Positions 12,893-25,014 of a stretch of 64,000 nucleotides of DNA are shown in pieces (positions within the stretch are counted from its first letter, which is position 1; each line of letters begins with the position of its first letter). The stretch is from Gaeumannomyces sp. JS-464. Lineage: Eukaryota; Ascomycota; Sordariomycetes; Magnaporthales; Magnaporthaceae. The notes beneath the pieces were generated by a model. It was not told the origin of the DNA. It saw nothing but the letters and a program-made list of their open reading frames with translations, and did not search any database. The position numbers and the translations under genes were made by a program. The DNA lies in NCBI GenBank assembly GCA_002197995.1, contig NGZR01000005.1:4030001-4094000 (forward strand), read 5' to 3'.

Positions 12893-14811
12893 AGGCAGGT
12901 CCTTGGTCCGGTAGCCGTCAAACCATGAGAGGGCGGTGGAGAATGCGGGCGTGGGGATTCCGAGGAGAGCAGCCTTCGCGACCACGTCCCTCCAGCCGGG
13001 CTGAGCGGTGTGAATGGCCTTGTTGAAGAAGTCGTCGAACAGCAGGTTCTCCAGGTCGGGGTTCTTGCGGTAAGCCGCCGTGATGTCCTTCAGGAAGACG
13101 GACCGGATGATGCAGCCACCGCGCCACATGAGAGCGATCGAGGGCTTGTTGAGCTTCCATCCGTACTCCCGTGCGGCCTATGAACAAAGGTGTTAGACAA
13201 GACAGCAAAAACGCAAGGAGCAGAAATCCCGCGGGGAGGATGTTGTGCAGTGCATCATGAACACGTACCTCCTGCATCAGCTGGAAGCCCTGGGCGTAAG
13301 AGATAATCTTGGAGGCGTAAAGAGCCTGCTCGAGGTCCTTGATGAACTGGTCCTTGTCGCCCTCGAAGCTGTTGGCCCGGCCAACGTACTCGAGCTTCTG
13401 CGACGCCTTGACACGCTCATCCTTGATTCCAGACAGGCAGCGACCCAGGACAGCCTCGGCGATCAGGGTGACGGGCATGCCCAGGTCCAGGGCGTTGATG
13501 GCGGTCCACTTTCCGGTACCCTTCTGGCCGGCCTTGTCGAGGATCTTCTCAACCAGGGGGGTGCCGTCCTCGTCGTTGAAGTACATGATGTCCTTGGTGA
13601 TGTCGATCAGGAACGAGTCGAGCACGCCCTTGTTCCACTCGGTGAAGATATCGCCAATCTCCTTGTTGGAAAGTCCTAGTCCGCGCTTCATGATGTCGTA
13701 GGCCTGTTGGGAGAGGAGGGTCAGTTATCCCGTCTCTGCTTGACCTGCCCAAACCCTTGCATGGGGTCGATAGCTCTAGGGGAGAAGGCTAACGAACCTC
13801 GCAGATCAGCTGCATGTCGCCGTACTCGATACCGTTGTGCACCATCTTGACGTAGTGGCCAGCACCCTCGTCACCAACCCACTCGCAGCAGGGCTCGTTG
13901 TCGCTCTTGGCAGCGATGCTCTGGAAGATGTCCTTGATGTGGGGCCAAGCGGCCTCGTGGCCACCGGGCATCAGCGAGGGGCCGAAGCGGGCGCCCTCCT
14001 CACCTCCGGAGACACCAGAGCCGACGAAGGCGAAGCCCTTGCTGGCCAGGTACTTGGTCCTGCGGTTGGAGTCGGGGAAGTGCGAGTTGCCACCATCGAT
14101 ATGATATCACCGCGCTCCAGGAGCGGGATCAGGGTCTCGATCCAGTCGTCGACGGCCTTGCCGGCCTGGACGAGGAGCATGACACGGCGGGGCTTCTTGA
14201 GCTTGGAGACAAACTCCTCGGTAGAGTGGGCGCCGACAATCGACTTGCCCTTGGCCTCGTTCGCCAGGAAGTTGTCGACCTTGGAGACGGTACGGTTGAA
14301 GGCGCAGATGGTGAAGCCGTGGTCCGCCATGTTCAGAATGAGGTTCTGACCCCTGTATACGGCGAACGAAGTACCGGGTCAGCCGAGGACCCGAGCAAGC
14401 CGCTGGAAGAAACACGGAGGCTTCAGGCTGGAGAAAATGGCGGTCGGGGAGAGCCCGGAACACGCGGAAGCGGGAGTAGAACTTACATGACGGCCAGGCC
14501 GATGAGGCCGAGATCAGCACTTCCGGCATTGTCAGCATTGCTTGTCCTTTCAGTGGAGGATGGCGATGATGTCAGGGACGGAAAGGCCTTGCTCAGGTTG
14601 GCGAGGCGAGCGCTGCGAGCACTCAGCACCGAGCACCAAGCGAAATGAGGGTCGAATGCCGACTGGAGGCAAGCGTAGGTGGCAATGGAGGGAGACGAAG
14701 CACGGAAAAAGAGCCCGGAGGCGCAAGCAGAGCACGGCGGAAGCCGAAATAGCTCATTGAGATCGCGGGGTGGGCAAGGTGGGGTAGATCGACTTACACA
14801 GCTCCAGACAT
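12737..14811 (-). CDS. GND1: 6-phosphogluconate dehydrogenase, decarboxylating
   Basis: Oxidises 6-phosphogluconate with NADP+ to ribulose 5-phosphate and CO2 in the cytosolic pentose phosphate pathway. Five exons: 14798-14811 (14 nt, MSGAV), 14487-14519 (33 nt), 13798-14352, 13269-13703 and 12737-13177; total about 492 residues, the family norm. Motifs: [20 protein letters not shown] (NADP fold), [40 protein letters not shown] (catalytic Lys), [12 protein letters not shown] and the C-terminal NVSASTYSA. One base is missing near 14100: the family sequence [16 protein letters not shown] is recovered only by changing frame in ATCATATCGAT. The donor of intron 3 is the unusual GAG/GTTCGT. Because the enzyme is a core housekeeping protein and the rest is intact, the frameshift is probably a sequencing error. 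Confidence 0.95.
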
Positions 14812-17271
14812 GATTGCGCTGGATGGTTGTTTGGGAGCGTTGGCGGTGTGAAGGTGGGCAATGGGGAGTGGACGTCAAAGGGAGCGTGCGTGGACCAGAC
14901 ACGGAGGAGAGCCCTTTGTACTTATACAACGAGGCGTCGGTGGAGATGTTTGTTGGGGGGGGAAAAGAGAACAGGTTTGAGGAGGCGCCTCTGTCGGAGT
15001 AAAATGGAGGTAGAGGCGGGCGGGTAAGTTTGAATTGAGAACGGATTGGCGTAGCGGGGCAGGGACGGGCTTACTCACTCACCCACTCGCCGGTCGCGGG
15101 TAGGAGCTGTGCCAATAAACGGAGACGATGGTCACGCTTCTCTCTGTCCGTTTTCCATGCATTGGTGTCAACTGGCTAGGCGCTTTCCTGGTGTACTGCA
15201 TACCGCTACGGTGCTTGTGCTGTGGCCGGTCCTGACAACTTCCATGTTCCGTCCTCGACCACCGCAGCGCCCGGAGATAGGCAGCTCTGCAGGGGCTGTG
15301 CTATGGTGGACCATAACCGATACCAGCAAAGGCAAATACGGTGTAGAGGTCGCTGGACCTTGGCCTTTACGGCAGGCAAAGACCTCCATCACTCGGCCAT
15401 CAGTGCTACTCGTCTGCCCCCTTCACCAATCGTCTGTCTACCCCAATGCCGCCGTATAATTCTTCCACCACAGCGGCAGTCTCTCAGTCGCAAAATCCCG
15501 CGGGCCTTGGATGGCATCTCCGGAGGCGACACCCCCACCACATCCGAGCATCCCGCCAGTTCGTGGATGGGGGGCCGCGGCCTCGTGGATTGGGCTCTGG
15601 AGCTGCATGCCGCTTTTATTTTGGAGCTTCCCAATTGGACCACCAAGGACCCAAGACCCAGCCGGTCCTGTCGGATTTGGGATGTCTCCAGTGTGCGAAA
15701 AGCTCCCCGTCATCATTGCAGATACCTCTAGCCTAGGCTAACTCAGCCCAGTCGTATTGTCCAAGTTCAGCACTGACAACAAGCCGTGATGTGCACAACC
15801 CAAACGATGCAGAACTTGCAACGGCCAAGACAGCAGACCTGCCAATACGATTCGTCTCTCTCTGTCCGGCTGCCTACATACAGGCCACCTTCGTATACCG
15901 CCGGGTCAGTTGTTGGTGGCTAAAGCAGGGGACGCTGGCCTCGCTCGCCGTGTGCCTGTGCTTTTCATTGCCGGCGGCCGTGCATGAAGAAGGGGTCCGG
16001 GGAGAAGCACACCGGACCAGTGATATCACCACGTTTTTGACCAGGATACCAAGTCGTCAGAGAACGAGAAATCGCTCCACTCTTCCCGAGCAAAAGATGC
16101 CCGAACCTCTGTTTCAGCACGTCGATATCCGCTCTTGATAACTGCCGCGAACGATAGAACCCATGTCCATTCTCCCTGAGCTCTATTTGCATCACGTTTA
16201 CAAAGCAGTCCAGTTTGTGTTTGTCTCCTCGGGCAGACTTCCCAGGGACAAACAGCCCCGCTTAAGCAGCCTGCGCTTGCTAGACAACGACGGCATCGCT
16301 TTGCATCCGCGGCCCCAGCGACTCCATTCAACGTTGTAGCCAAACGGATCAAACTAATGCAACTTAGTCTAGCCTGTCGCGCTTGCTCGTGGCGTTTACC
16401 TTGTACTGCATCTCCATGGAGAAGAAACAGCCCTCCGTGCACTCGCAAGAAAGGACTTGCGATGATGTGAGTCATGAAACCACAGCAGCACCAGTCAGGG
16501 CCTTGAGAGCATGAGATACGTGAGATTCGGTGCCAACAAACCAAAGAAAATTACTGCCGACCATTACAAATATAATCGATGTCCCTCACGAATTCGTTGC
16601 CCCTGTTATCCGAATATTGTCCCGCCAGCCACGCGAGTTTTGGCAGTCGGGGTAACATTTCCGTGGCGAGGCTGTCAGAAATTGCCGCAACGGTCCGCTT
16701 TTTCCCAACCCGTTGCCACTGTGGTTGGTGTCACCGCCTGGTGGACGGACCGCCCTCCCCTGCCGTCTGTCTGTAGAACCACAAAAGCGCACTCGCTCTC
16801 GACGTCACTCGCCAAGTCGATTTATCCATGTGATGCATGCCGAGGAACGGTCGACCGTGACCAGACCTGCCAGAGTCCGACGCTCACATTCCCCGATGCC
16901 TCGTGCTGGGCTTGATCGGCCCGATCCCGACCTCGCAAGGGCCGGACTCCGCCATGCTCTCCGGGATCCTTCTCCGGATTCAATCTCACACCTGTCACTT
17001 GATCACCGCATAAAAACAATCTTTGGTGGCGTGCGAGAATAAGTGCCGCAGGGCAAACTTCAAGATGCTAAAAGTTATTTCCACTTGGGAAATACTACCG
17101 AGTATTGAGATTTGTAGAAGCGGAATATCGATCTAGCTTTTTTCCCCCCCTCAACCTTTTTCAACTCGACTAAATCCACCCTTTGAGGAACTTTATCCTT
17201 TGGGGCAGGCGGCATGGGAACGAGAAGAAAACCACACCTGTCGTCCAGGAGTCTCGCAATGCCTCTTCTCT
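14812..17271. other. long intergenic region
   Basis: About 2.4 kb with no recognised gene. Several overlapping open frames of 70-170 codons between 15100 and 16550 occur on both strands without conserved motifs, a pattern expected by chance in GC-rich DNA. Confidence 0.35.
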
Positions 17272-18496
17272 CTAAGCAGGCCTTTTTGTCGTTTGTGCCG
17301 GCCTCGGGGCTGATGTGGACGCAGGGCAAGGCGGCGGCGACAGAGGCCACGGCTTGCAATCAGCGAAACAACTGACAAGAGCAATGGGAGTATCGTATTG
17401 TCAGCAAGGAAACGTGTTGTACGGATGATCACTGGCACAAGAGAAAAGAAAGCAAAGCCCCAGCCCTGAACTCACACCCCCATATTTCTGCCCACACGCA
17501 TTGACGGCATCGACGCAGACTGTCCGGGCCCGGCAGTCATCTTTGGGCGGGCGGCTGGTGGGAACGGGAGGCCGAGTGATGATCCTGGCCGTCGTTGATG
17601 GACAGGCGGGCGCGGCGGGCGCGAGGGCGGGATTGCACGTGTCGTAACATCTAAAGTGTGCTCCTGTATCAGAAAAGCCGGCAGATGTTCCTCCTGTGCT
17701 TCGACGGAGAAGGAAATTGGCACACACTCACCCTCCGTATCTAACCCCACAGCCGTTGATGCCGCTGACGCACTTGGTAAGTGGCCGGCACGGGGGTGTG
17801 GAGGTGGTCGAGACGTGCCCTGTGATAGTCGGCGTCGTCTTTGGGCCTCGTGAGCGGGGTGGCAGGTGCCTGGGGTTTCATCCACGGCTTGCAGATATCA
17901 TAGCATCTAGTATGGTGCTCAGGTGTTAGTTCGAACAAGTTCATCCGCGCTACACGTATGCGTAGAGGCGAGAAATCGGCGGGGGGTGTTCAAGGAAACT
18001 CACCCGCCCCAGCCGTTGCCGCAGTCGTCAATGCCGTCTATGCAGAGGAATGTTGGTACGCAGACGGTAGCCGTGGTAGTGGGCTCCACGGTCGAAGTTG
18101 GCACTTTCGTGACGATGCTTGGCTTCGTCGATGTCGCAAGGCTGCATGGCGGCGGTGTCGGCCGAAGATGCGGCTTGCATGTGTCGTAGCAACTGGCGTA
18201 GTTAAGAACAATATCAGCCATGCGCCTGGAAGGTGGTAGCCACATCCTCGACCCTAGGCAGACGAATGTGTGTAGCTGGCCGTGGAAGGAGGTTGGTTGG
18301 TTGACAGAGAATCATAGGTGGGCAAAATGGCCATCAACATTCCAACTTACTCTCCCCATCGAACTCCACATTCGTTCAGCCCATCAACGCAAAGGATGCG
18401 TTCCTTACATGGACCCGACGATTCGGTAGCCGGGGCAGAGGTGACAGCCCCGATAAGGGCCAGCAGGAGGACCTGGGTGGCCTTCGACAGCAGCAT
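17272..18496 (-). CDS. secreted protein of repeated six-cysteine modules, one module boundary per exon
   Basis: Five exons: 18351-18496, 18004-18192, 17732-17906, 17478-17650 and 17272-17371. The start gives a signal peptide (MLLSKATQVLLLALIGAVTS). Every exon but the last ends in a C-[VI]-[DS]-[GA]-x-[ND]-x-C-G-x2-[WY]-G motif (LCVDGLNECGVRWG, LCIDGIDDCGNGWG, KCVSGINGCGVRYG, VCVDAVNACGQKYG). Every exon after the first begins with CYDTCKP, CYDICKP, CYDTCNP or CFADCKP, followed by a P-x-x-P-x-C and a Ser/Thr/Pro linker. The introns interrupt each module at the same phase-2 position. Exon 3 changes frame (net one extra base, possibly two losses, near 17850-17870), and the exon 4 donor needs one more G near 17478-17481. 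The last module stops at the half, after PPPCPASTS. Function unknown; composition suggests an apoplastic or wall-associated protein. I know of similar unnamed Cys motifs in fungal secretomes but no characterised family. Confidence 0.75.
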
Positions 18497-21400
18497 CTTT
18501 CTGGGGTTCCCTCTGCAAGGCGAGTCCTTCGGTAGAAAACACGGATCTTGACGTCGGGCTTGGGGGACACCAAACAGATGTTGGCAACAGGAAGTAAGCG
18601 GTCCTTTCCTCAGACTCTCATTAGCATGAGTTGCTAGCATCACCAGAGGGGACAGATGAAATTCCTACCACAGAGTTCCCGCGTTGGACAAAGGCAGTGG
18701 GGATTCGGGCGTGAAGGTTATCAATTGTGACGACTGGCCCCGCTGCTCTGTGGCACACTCAACCTCTGGGCGGTGACTGGAGGCTCTTTTATACCACGGA
18801 CTTCTAGGGATAAACATGACGGCCGTGTATTGCGAACTCTTCATTTAGCGGCTCCGGGGTCTACCATCTAGTGTACAAGGAAGAGCTAGCCACTGTCGCG
18901 TTTCTAGCCGGGTAGAAGCGAAATAGGATACGAGCAGCATCGGGCGTCAATAAACTCGCACAACTACCCGCCGGGTAAACTTGGCCACTACATCATACAC
19001 ACGTTCGCCGAGACGACAGCTAGAATTGGGTGTTCAGGGAGGGAAGTGGACAAAAGGAGACTAGGCTCGTACATCGCAAAACTTGAAGTAATATCACAAA
19101 ACTACCAGCACCATGCTCAGCATCCCTGTCCGTGAGTGTCCTTGGTGAAACTGGAGACCTTTCTCGACAAGAGACTCATATCACCGGGCAATATCAAGCA
19201 CGCTCAAAGAGGAGAGTTTACCAGTGGAAGCCTGAAATTAGGGAATGGGGACACGGTATCCTATAGGACAGCGTTCCGGAAAAGGAAATCCTATGAACAG
19301 GGACAGGACTCAGGGGTTGGCAAGATGGAGGGCAAGGAAAGAGGAAGCCCGACGTCTGCCAAGGCGGGTCTGCACTGACGGGTAAAGATACATGGAATGT
19401 GAGAGCCATGGTTTGAGCATTTACGGAAATGTCGATCGGATGTTATGAAAGCTATTTTGGTTGGAAGATAAGCTTGCTGAGTCCCCGGCTCTAGGGTAGA
19501 CTCCATTCTCCTCCATGTCCTGGAAGATCGCTCCGCTCTCCGGCAGACCAGCCATAGATGATGGAAAGGCAAGTGGATTGAAGGCCCGCTGCGATGCTCA
19601 GCCGTGGATATGCGATAGAAATGCATCACCGGTGTAAAGATGTAATGCTACCCATTTGGGCACCGAGATTTCGTGTCCTCAAGGATACCGGCAGGCTGAT
19701 TTGACGCATGGTGATACCCACCTGCCTAGCCAATGTCACGGAGGGAGCCTGGATGGGAAAGAAGGAAAAAAGGGTGGCATGCAAACGGCTCGGTTGGGTA
19801 AGCCCTGGATCCAGTTGTCTTGGATGGCGGGAAGGCGCAGCCATTTTCGCCGTCCCTGCAGGACAGGGCTACCGGCTAGATAGGCCACCCCAACATACCC
19901 CAGCATCCACACAAGATATGCCCAGATATCTTGACCAGGATGAGAGGTGTTATGGAGGCTGGCAGTTCAAGACCAGGTACCCGAGTGTACACAGTTACCC
20001 TCTAGAGATATATGGTGCTCTCGAAGGCGCATGCCGGTTGTGACCAGCGTTGCCAGAGAATCAACTATCTGCCACCAATTACCTTTGAAAGACCAACAAG
20101 GCAAAACAAAACACGACTCCTTTCGGACTTCTAGTAGAGGTGGATTTCCATGCTACACCCTTCTTCCCCTTTCGGACGCATAACAGTGTCCAAGCATACT
20201 CGACATGTTCTGAAAAGAAGAAGAAAACGACGTCAACAAGCAATCTCGGCAGAATAGGCTACGTACATTGGAAACTTCAATGAGGAGGGGTGGTATCTCA
20301 TGAGTAGCCAAGGGTCAGCGAGAGCAGTTAATCAAGACGAGAGCCGATCCCTGCGGCTGCCATCGGCTCGAGTCGGAGAACCAGCTTTGCGCGGTCGTCA
20401 CATTCCGCGGCGTGTTCCCAAAAATAGGTCGCTGATCTATAAATCTGGTGAATATCAGACTTTGACCGACATGAAGACGTCAATGATGGCAGTCTGCAAG
20501 GTTTCTTCCTGGCTCCAAGACTTGTGCTGTTGCCGCGGAAGTGGAAACCCGGCCATTTGGAAGAAATCACGGCGATGCTTGCACCTTCCATGAGCCTGGA
20601 AAAAGTCGCCTTGCTGTGATGCAAGGCCATGCAGCGATGGAGGCGTAGCCGCGAGGCGGCGGCCTCCTATTGGAGAGATCGTCCGAGACGGCAGAAAAGC
20701 AGAACAAGAATCTGACGAGCCCATGTTCTAGAAGCTCTCGGCTCAAGTCCACACTCGCGCATTGCCTGCGGCGGCGGCCCGGCTGCGCATAGAGTGTCGG
20801 CGAGAACGCAGGTGGCCGGCATGAGCGATGGCGTCTGCGCCGAACTGCCGCTGCGTGGCGCTACATGACACCCTCCCCGGGTCCGCAAGTCCGTGCCTCT
20901 GCAATGGTTCGAATTGGGCTCGGTATATTAGCTTCCATCCCCTTCGTCGCTCTCCTGGTGCTCCTTCCTTATATGTTTCTCTCCTTCCAGCATGCAGATG
21001 CATGCCACCTTCCTATCCTCTGCCCGGAGCCCGTCGGATTCATCACCGGAACCGTAGGGAAAAAGGAGGAAGGGGCTGTGTTTAATTTTAGACATGCTGC
21101 CTACTGTTCAGACCAGTCGTCAACTCATTTTCCTTTGTCTTGACGCACTTTCAGAATTTTCCCGACTGGGATGCACGCGGCCTTGGACGGGTGGCGGTTA
21201 TATTCGATTAAGGCTGGCCTTTTTAATATCCGCCATATTGGCCAAGCCATATCTCCGTATACACACCACCTAACCCGGGCGGTCTTGGGGCAAAAGAAAC
21301 CCTCTGCAACAGCCCGAATAGGGTTGATCAGAGTTCTGAAGCACCCAAGACCCAGGGCGGGCGTCGTTCCACCATAATCCCACGGTCATGTTGCGTGATG

Positions 21401-21743
21401 TTGCCATCGTAAGGGCAACCCCGTGATGGTGGGGAACGTAAGCCAAGACGATGAAAATGAGGGGACAAGAAAGCGGCGAAGATCAACCAAGAAAGAATGG
21501 AGAAGCGAAGATGTCGAGACAGAGAAAGAAAAAAAGATAAAAACCTGGCAACGTCCCATGACGTGAGGGGTCAAAGGAGAAAAAAAAAACAGGCTCCTCT
21601 CTGAGTACCAAAGACATCATCACAATTACCTCGAGATCATATAACCAGGCCCAGCTTCATAGCTATCGTTGGTCTGGCACCTCAAAGAATTTGAACCCCC
21701 AGTCAAGCACTTGCGACATCACCACTCCCAAAGACCAGCAAAG
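18497..21743. other. long intergenic region
   Basis: About 3.2 kb with no supported gene. A TATA-like TTTTATACC at about 18787 lies roughly 290 bases before the cysteine-repeat gene on its minus-strand side. Short open frames near 19700-20630 lack domains. Purine-rich tracts at 21460-21590 precede the next gene. Confidence 0.35.
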
Positions 21744-22514
21744 ATGAGGTGGTTCCCCAGCTTCGTGATAGCACTCTTTGTGTCGGCGGCCTCGGCAGCC
21801 CCTGTGACGCAATCCGACGGTCCCATCACTATCTACAAACTCAAGATCGCTGCGTAAGGAGTTGCCCCAGTGCCTAGCCGAGATGACCACACGCCCCTTT
21901 TATCATCCAGACACACAAAAAAAGCTCACACGCTGACGAACCGGACAAACCGCAGCCGATCGGACGTCTTCCTGGACGGCAAGTACCTCTCGGTGCGCGA
22001 CAACAAGGTCGGGGTCTGGAACGACAACCTCCCCGTCAACTTCTACACGACCCCCAGCCCCAACCAGGGCGGGCTGGTGCAGCTGCACACATGGCCGATC
22101 GGCATCGTCGACTCCGTCCTGGGCCTCGTCGGCGCCGGCGGGCTCACGATGCTGACCGAGATCAGCAGCCCGGACTCGGTCACGTACCCGGTCGGCACCT
22201 CGGCCGACTGGAAGTCGTGGGCCCTGGTCGAGGGGGCCGCCGCCGCCACCAAGCGCGTCGGCATGGCCAGGAACCTGCTCGACTACGCCGGGTCGAGGAC
22301 CGGCCGCTGGGCCGCGTTCCCCAGGGCCAACAACGAATGGGTTGTTACCTGGCTCGAAGGTGAGTTTTGAGCGTGCTTCTCGGAAGCTACCCCGGGGTTT
22401 TGGACGGATGAAGGGACAGCTTGGCTGACGTTTGTTGTAGGGACCACGTACGTTCCGGAGAACTACATGCTCGTGGATGTGATCTACGAGCCAGTGACAG
22501 ACATGGAGGCTTGA
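21744..22514 (+). CDS. small secreted cysteine-free protein of unknown function
   Basis: Exons 21744-21853, 21956-22359 and 22441-22514 join without a frameshift to 195 residues. The signal peptide is MRWFPSFVIALFVSAASAAP. The mature part has no cysteine, is rich in Trp, Val and Gly, and contains DVFLDGKYLSVRD, VQLHTWPIG, DWKSWALVEG and WAAFPRANNEWVVTWLEG. The beta-rich, Trp-containing pattern and size suggest a compact beta-sheet domain, but no family is recognised. The donors are GTAAGG and GTGAGT and both introns are about 80-100 nt. Alternating hydrophobics could fit a lectin-like or beta-trefoil fold; that is a guess. Confidence 0.75.
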
Positions 22515-23582
22515 ATTGGAGAAGCCCGTGTGCGGACCAGGTGGTCGGTCTTCCCCCTTTTTTCCTCATTGTATAACGTGCCTATGGGGCGGACGTGATA
22601 TTTCCTAGGACTTGAGTTAGTCGATAGAGGGTGGTCTTGAGGGCTAGGTTGAGAGGGCATCTCGGCTGGTCCTACGTCACACTCTGCCGGAGAAAATGGG
22701 GTAGCGCGAACATGTTCTCTTGTTCTTGTTCTTGTTTCTCATCCAATCCTTCCATGTTTCTCCTAGTTTTAGTGTAGGATCTTAAAATGGTGTGTTATTA
22801 GGCACCTGCTCGGTCGAAGCAGTGTCGCTGTTGAAACCGGTGAGGGCAAATGATGTGGCCGTGAGGATCCACAGGCATAGCACGTTCGACCGCCTAAGTG
22901 TGGTGCTGCTGGGCCTGGTTTTCATAAGCGGCAAACCAGGCTGCCAATGACGTGTCATGGAAGCCACGATAAACCACAGAGTATCTTCTTGTCCTATTGT
23001 TGAAATTGGCACGCATGAAATGGGAATTTCGTTGTTAAGGATAGGTCATTCCAAAAAGTGTCTCCAGCTTATTGAGAATGGACAATGGGGAATGGACAAT
23101 CAACAGAGGGAAAGGGGTTCAGGTTTTCTTTTTATGGTGGTCTGGACAAGCGGATTGATGCCCCAGCCATTGCCATGTGTGAAGTGTGAAATGAGTCAAG
23201 CCACGCCATGCGACAATGACATAATTTGGGGGCAATTGGCGCTAAAAATCCACCATACCATCAGCAGTTGCCTGCGTGGGCTGCAATTGGTAGGTCCCGT
23301 CGGAGAGAAACCCATCGTCAGTGCGATGCGCACGACAAGCGCGACAGAAGATCTGGCCGATATTTTTGGTCGTCCTCTCGTCAGCCTAGCCTTCTCCTTG
23401 GCATCGTAATTCGAGATGCTGCTACCGCTCGCCTTCTCCAGTGTCTAGGCCTAGGTTGTTTGTCTGCCGAAGAGAGGTTTGGTTCTTCGCAATATCGGGG
23501 GTAAAAGGAAGTTACACTCGGCTACCCACGGCTCCTTTTTTTTTTTTTTTTTTGTTGAGCCGGATTTGCAGGTGGGAGAATC
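22515..23582. other. intergenic region
   Basis: 3' region of the secreted-protein gene and promoter region of the phosphatase gene. A T18 tract occupies 23536-23553, just before the proposed phosphatase start. No gene recognised. Confidence 0.35.
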
Positions 23583-25014
23583 ATGGCAACTATAGTGAGG
23601 GGCCTCCTGGTCCCAACACGTCGGCCATACACGCTACGTACATACACCTCCCTCCCTTACTCTGGTCTTGGCCCCATCCCTTGAGGATGTAGCTGACAGA
23701 TTCGGCCACAGGTGCCGCCGGCCTAGGTTGCGCAAACTCCACTCGGACCAGCTTCAGCTTCATCTTCCCGAGGGCCACGACCTCACCCACCGCAAAACGC
23801 GCGCTAGCGAGCAGGCGATGGTCCTCAAACGCGACGCCGTCGTCACAGACCCCGGCGCCCCAGACAGCAACGGCGCCGGCGCCCTCTCCAGAACCGGCGC
23901 AGTCCCCAATGGCCTTCACCTATAGCGTGGCCGCCTCCTACATCGGCAAGGACCGGCCCTACAACCCGGCCACGCACGTCTTCCACTTCAACCCGCACAA
24001 CCGCATCCTGCCCGACCAGGCGCGCAACAAACGACTACGACCCGAGAGCGGCCAGGATGCCTTCTTCGTGTCGCGCGTCGGCGACATAGGCGGCGTGGCC
24101 CTAGGCGTCGCCGACGGCGTGGGTGGCTGGATGGACTCGGGCGTCGACCCGGCCGACTTCTCCCACGGCCTGTGCGGCAACATGGCCAGCTTCGCATACT
24201 CCTACCGTGCCCCTCCATCGGCCGAATCCTCGCCCTCGTCGCAGGCCCAAAAACCCCAGGCGGCGCAGGCGCTCACCCCACGCCGACTGATGCAGCTGGG
24301 CTACGACGCCCTATGCGCTGATGGTTCCATCCCTGCGGGAGGCTCAACGGCCGTGGTGGGCATGCTCAGCCCTGATGGCACGCTCGAAGTGGCAAACCTG
24401 GGCGACAGCGGGTTTGTACAGCTGCGCGCCAACGCGGTACACGCGGCATCAGTCCACAGATCCACGCCTTCAACACGCCCTTTCAGCTGTCAGTGATCCC
24501 GCCGAGCATCATGGCGCGCATGGCCGTCTTTGGCGGCGCCCAGCTGAGCGACATGCCGCGCGACGCCGAGGTGACGCGTCACTCGCTACGGCATGGAGAC
24601 GTGCTTGCTTTCGCTTCCGACGGTGTCTGGGACAACCTGTTCAACCAGGACATCCTGCGGGTCGTCTGTCGCGCCATGGCCGGCGTGGGCGCCTGGGAGG
24701 CCACCGAGCAGGGCACTCGCGTCAAGCCCGACCTTTCGGCGCTCACCCTCCCAGTTACCACCGAGGGCGCCGAACCCGCCACCACTACTTTGCAGAGCCT
24801 CCTCGCCACCCAGATCACGGCCGCGGCCAAGGCGGCTAGCGTCAATACCAAGCTCGACGGGCCATTCGCCAAAGAGGTCAAGAAGTACTACCCGCGCGAG
24901 ACGTGGAGGGGAGGCAAGATTGATGACATATGTGTCGTCGTTGTCGTCGTATCCGAGGCCCCAGGCGGCGACTCGGCCGAAAATCCTACGCCGAGGCTGA
25001 AGAGCCGCCTTTGA
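23583..25014 (+). CDS. PTC7: PP2C-type protein phosphatase, Ptc7-like (probably mitochondrial)
   Basis: Metal-dependent Ser/Thr phosphatase. The catalytic part runs from 23909: SGQDAFFVSR, GVADGVGGWMDSGVDP (metal Asp), PAGGSTAVVG, LEVANLGDSGF, then after a one-base loss near 24452 the frame continues IHAFNTPFQLSVIPP, DVLAFASDGVWDNLF and GGKIDDICVVVVVVS, with the stop at 25012-25014. Upstream of 23909 the same frame stays open back to about 23695 (SFIFPRATTSPTAKRALASR, basic and hydroxylated, presequence-like). An ATG at 23583 opens a second Arg-rich stretch (MATIVRGLLVPTRRPYTLR), so an intron or another indel probably lies between. The start is therefore tentative. The family is clear; assignment to the Ptc7 branch rests on the NTP(Y/F)QLS region and the presequence. 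Confidence 0.82.

Noticed and set aside
13245..13679. Long open frames antisense to 6PGDH and to other GC-rich genes
   Set aside because: They mirror the real coding frame, have no domains and appear only where the opposite strand is coding.
14900..16550. Several open frames of 70-170 codons on both strands
   Set aside because: No signal peptide, domain, splice pattern or codon bias; expected by chance in GC-rich DNA.
23669..23925. Separate small gene upstream of the phosphatase core
   Set aside because: It overlaps the frame that reads continuously into the PP2C domain and has no features of its own.
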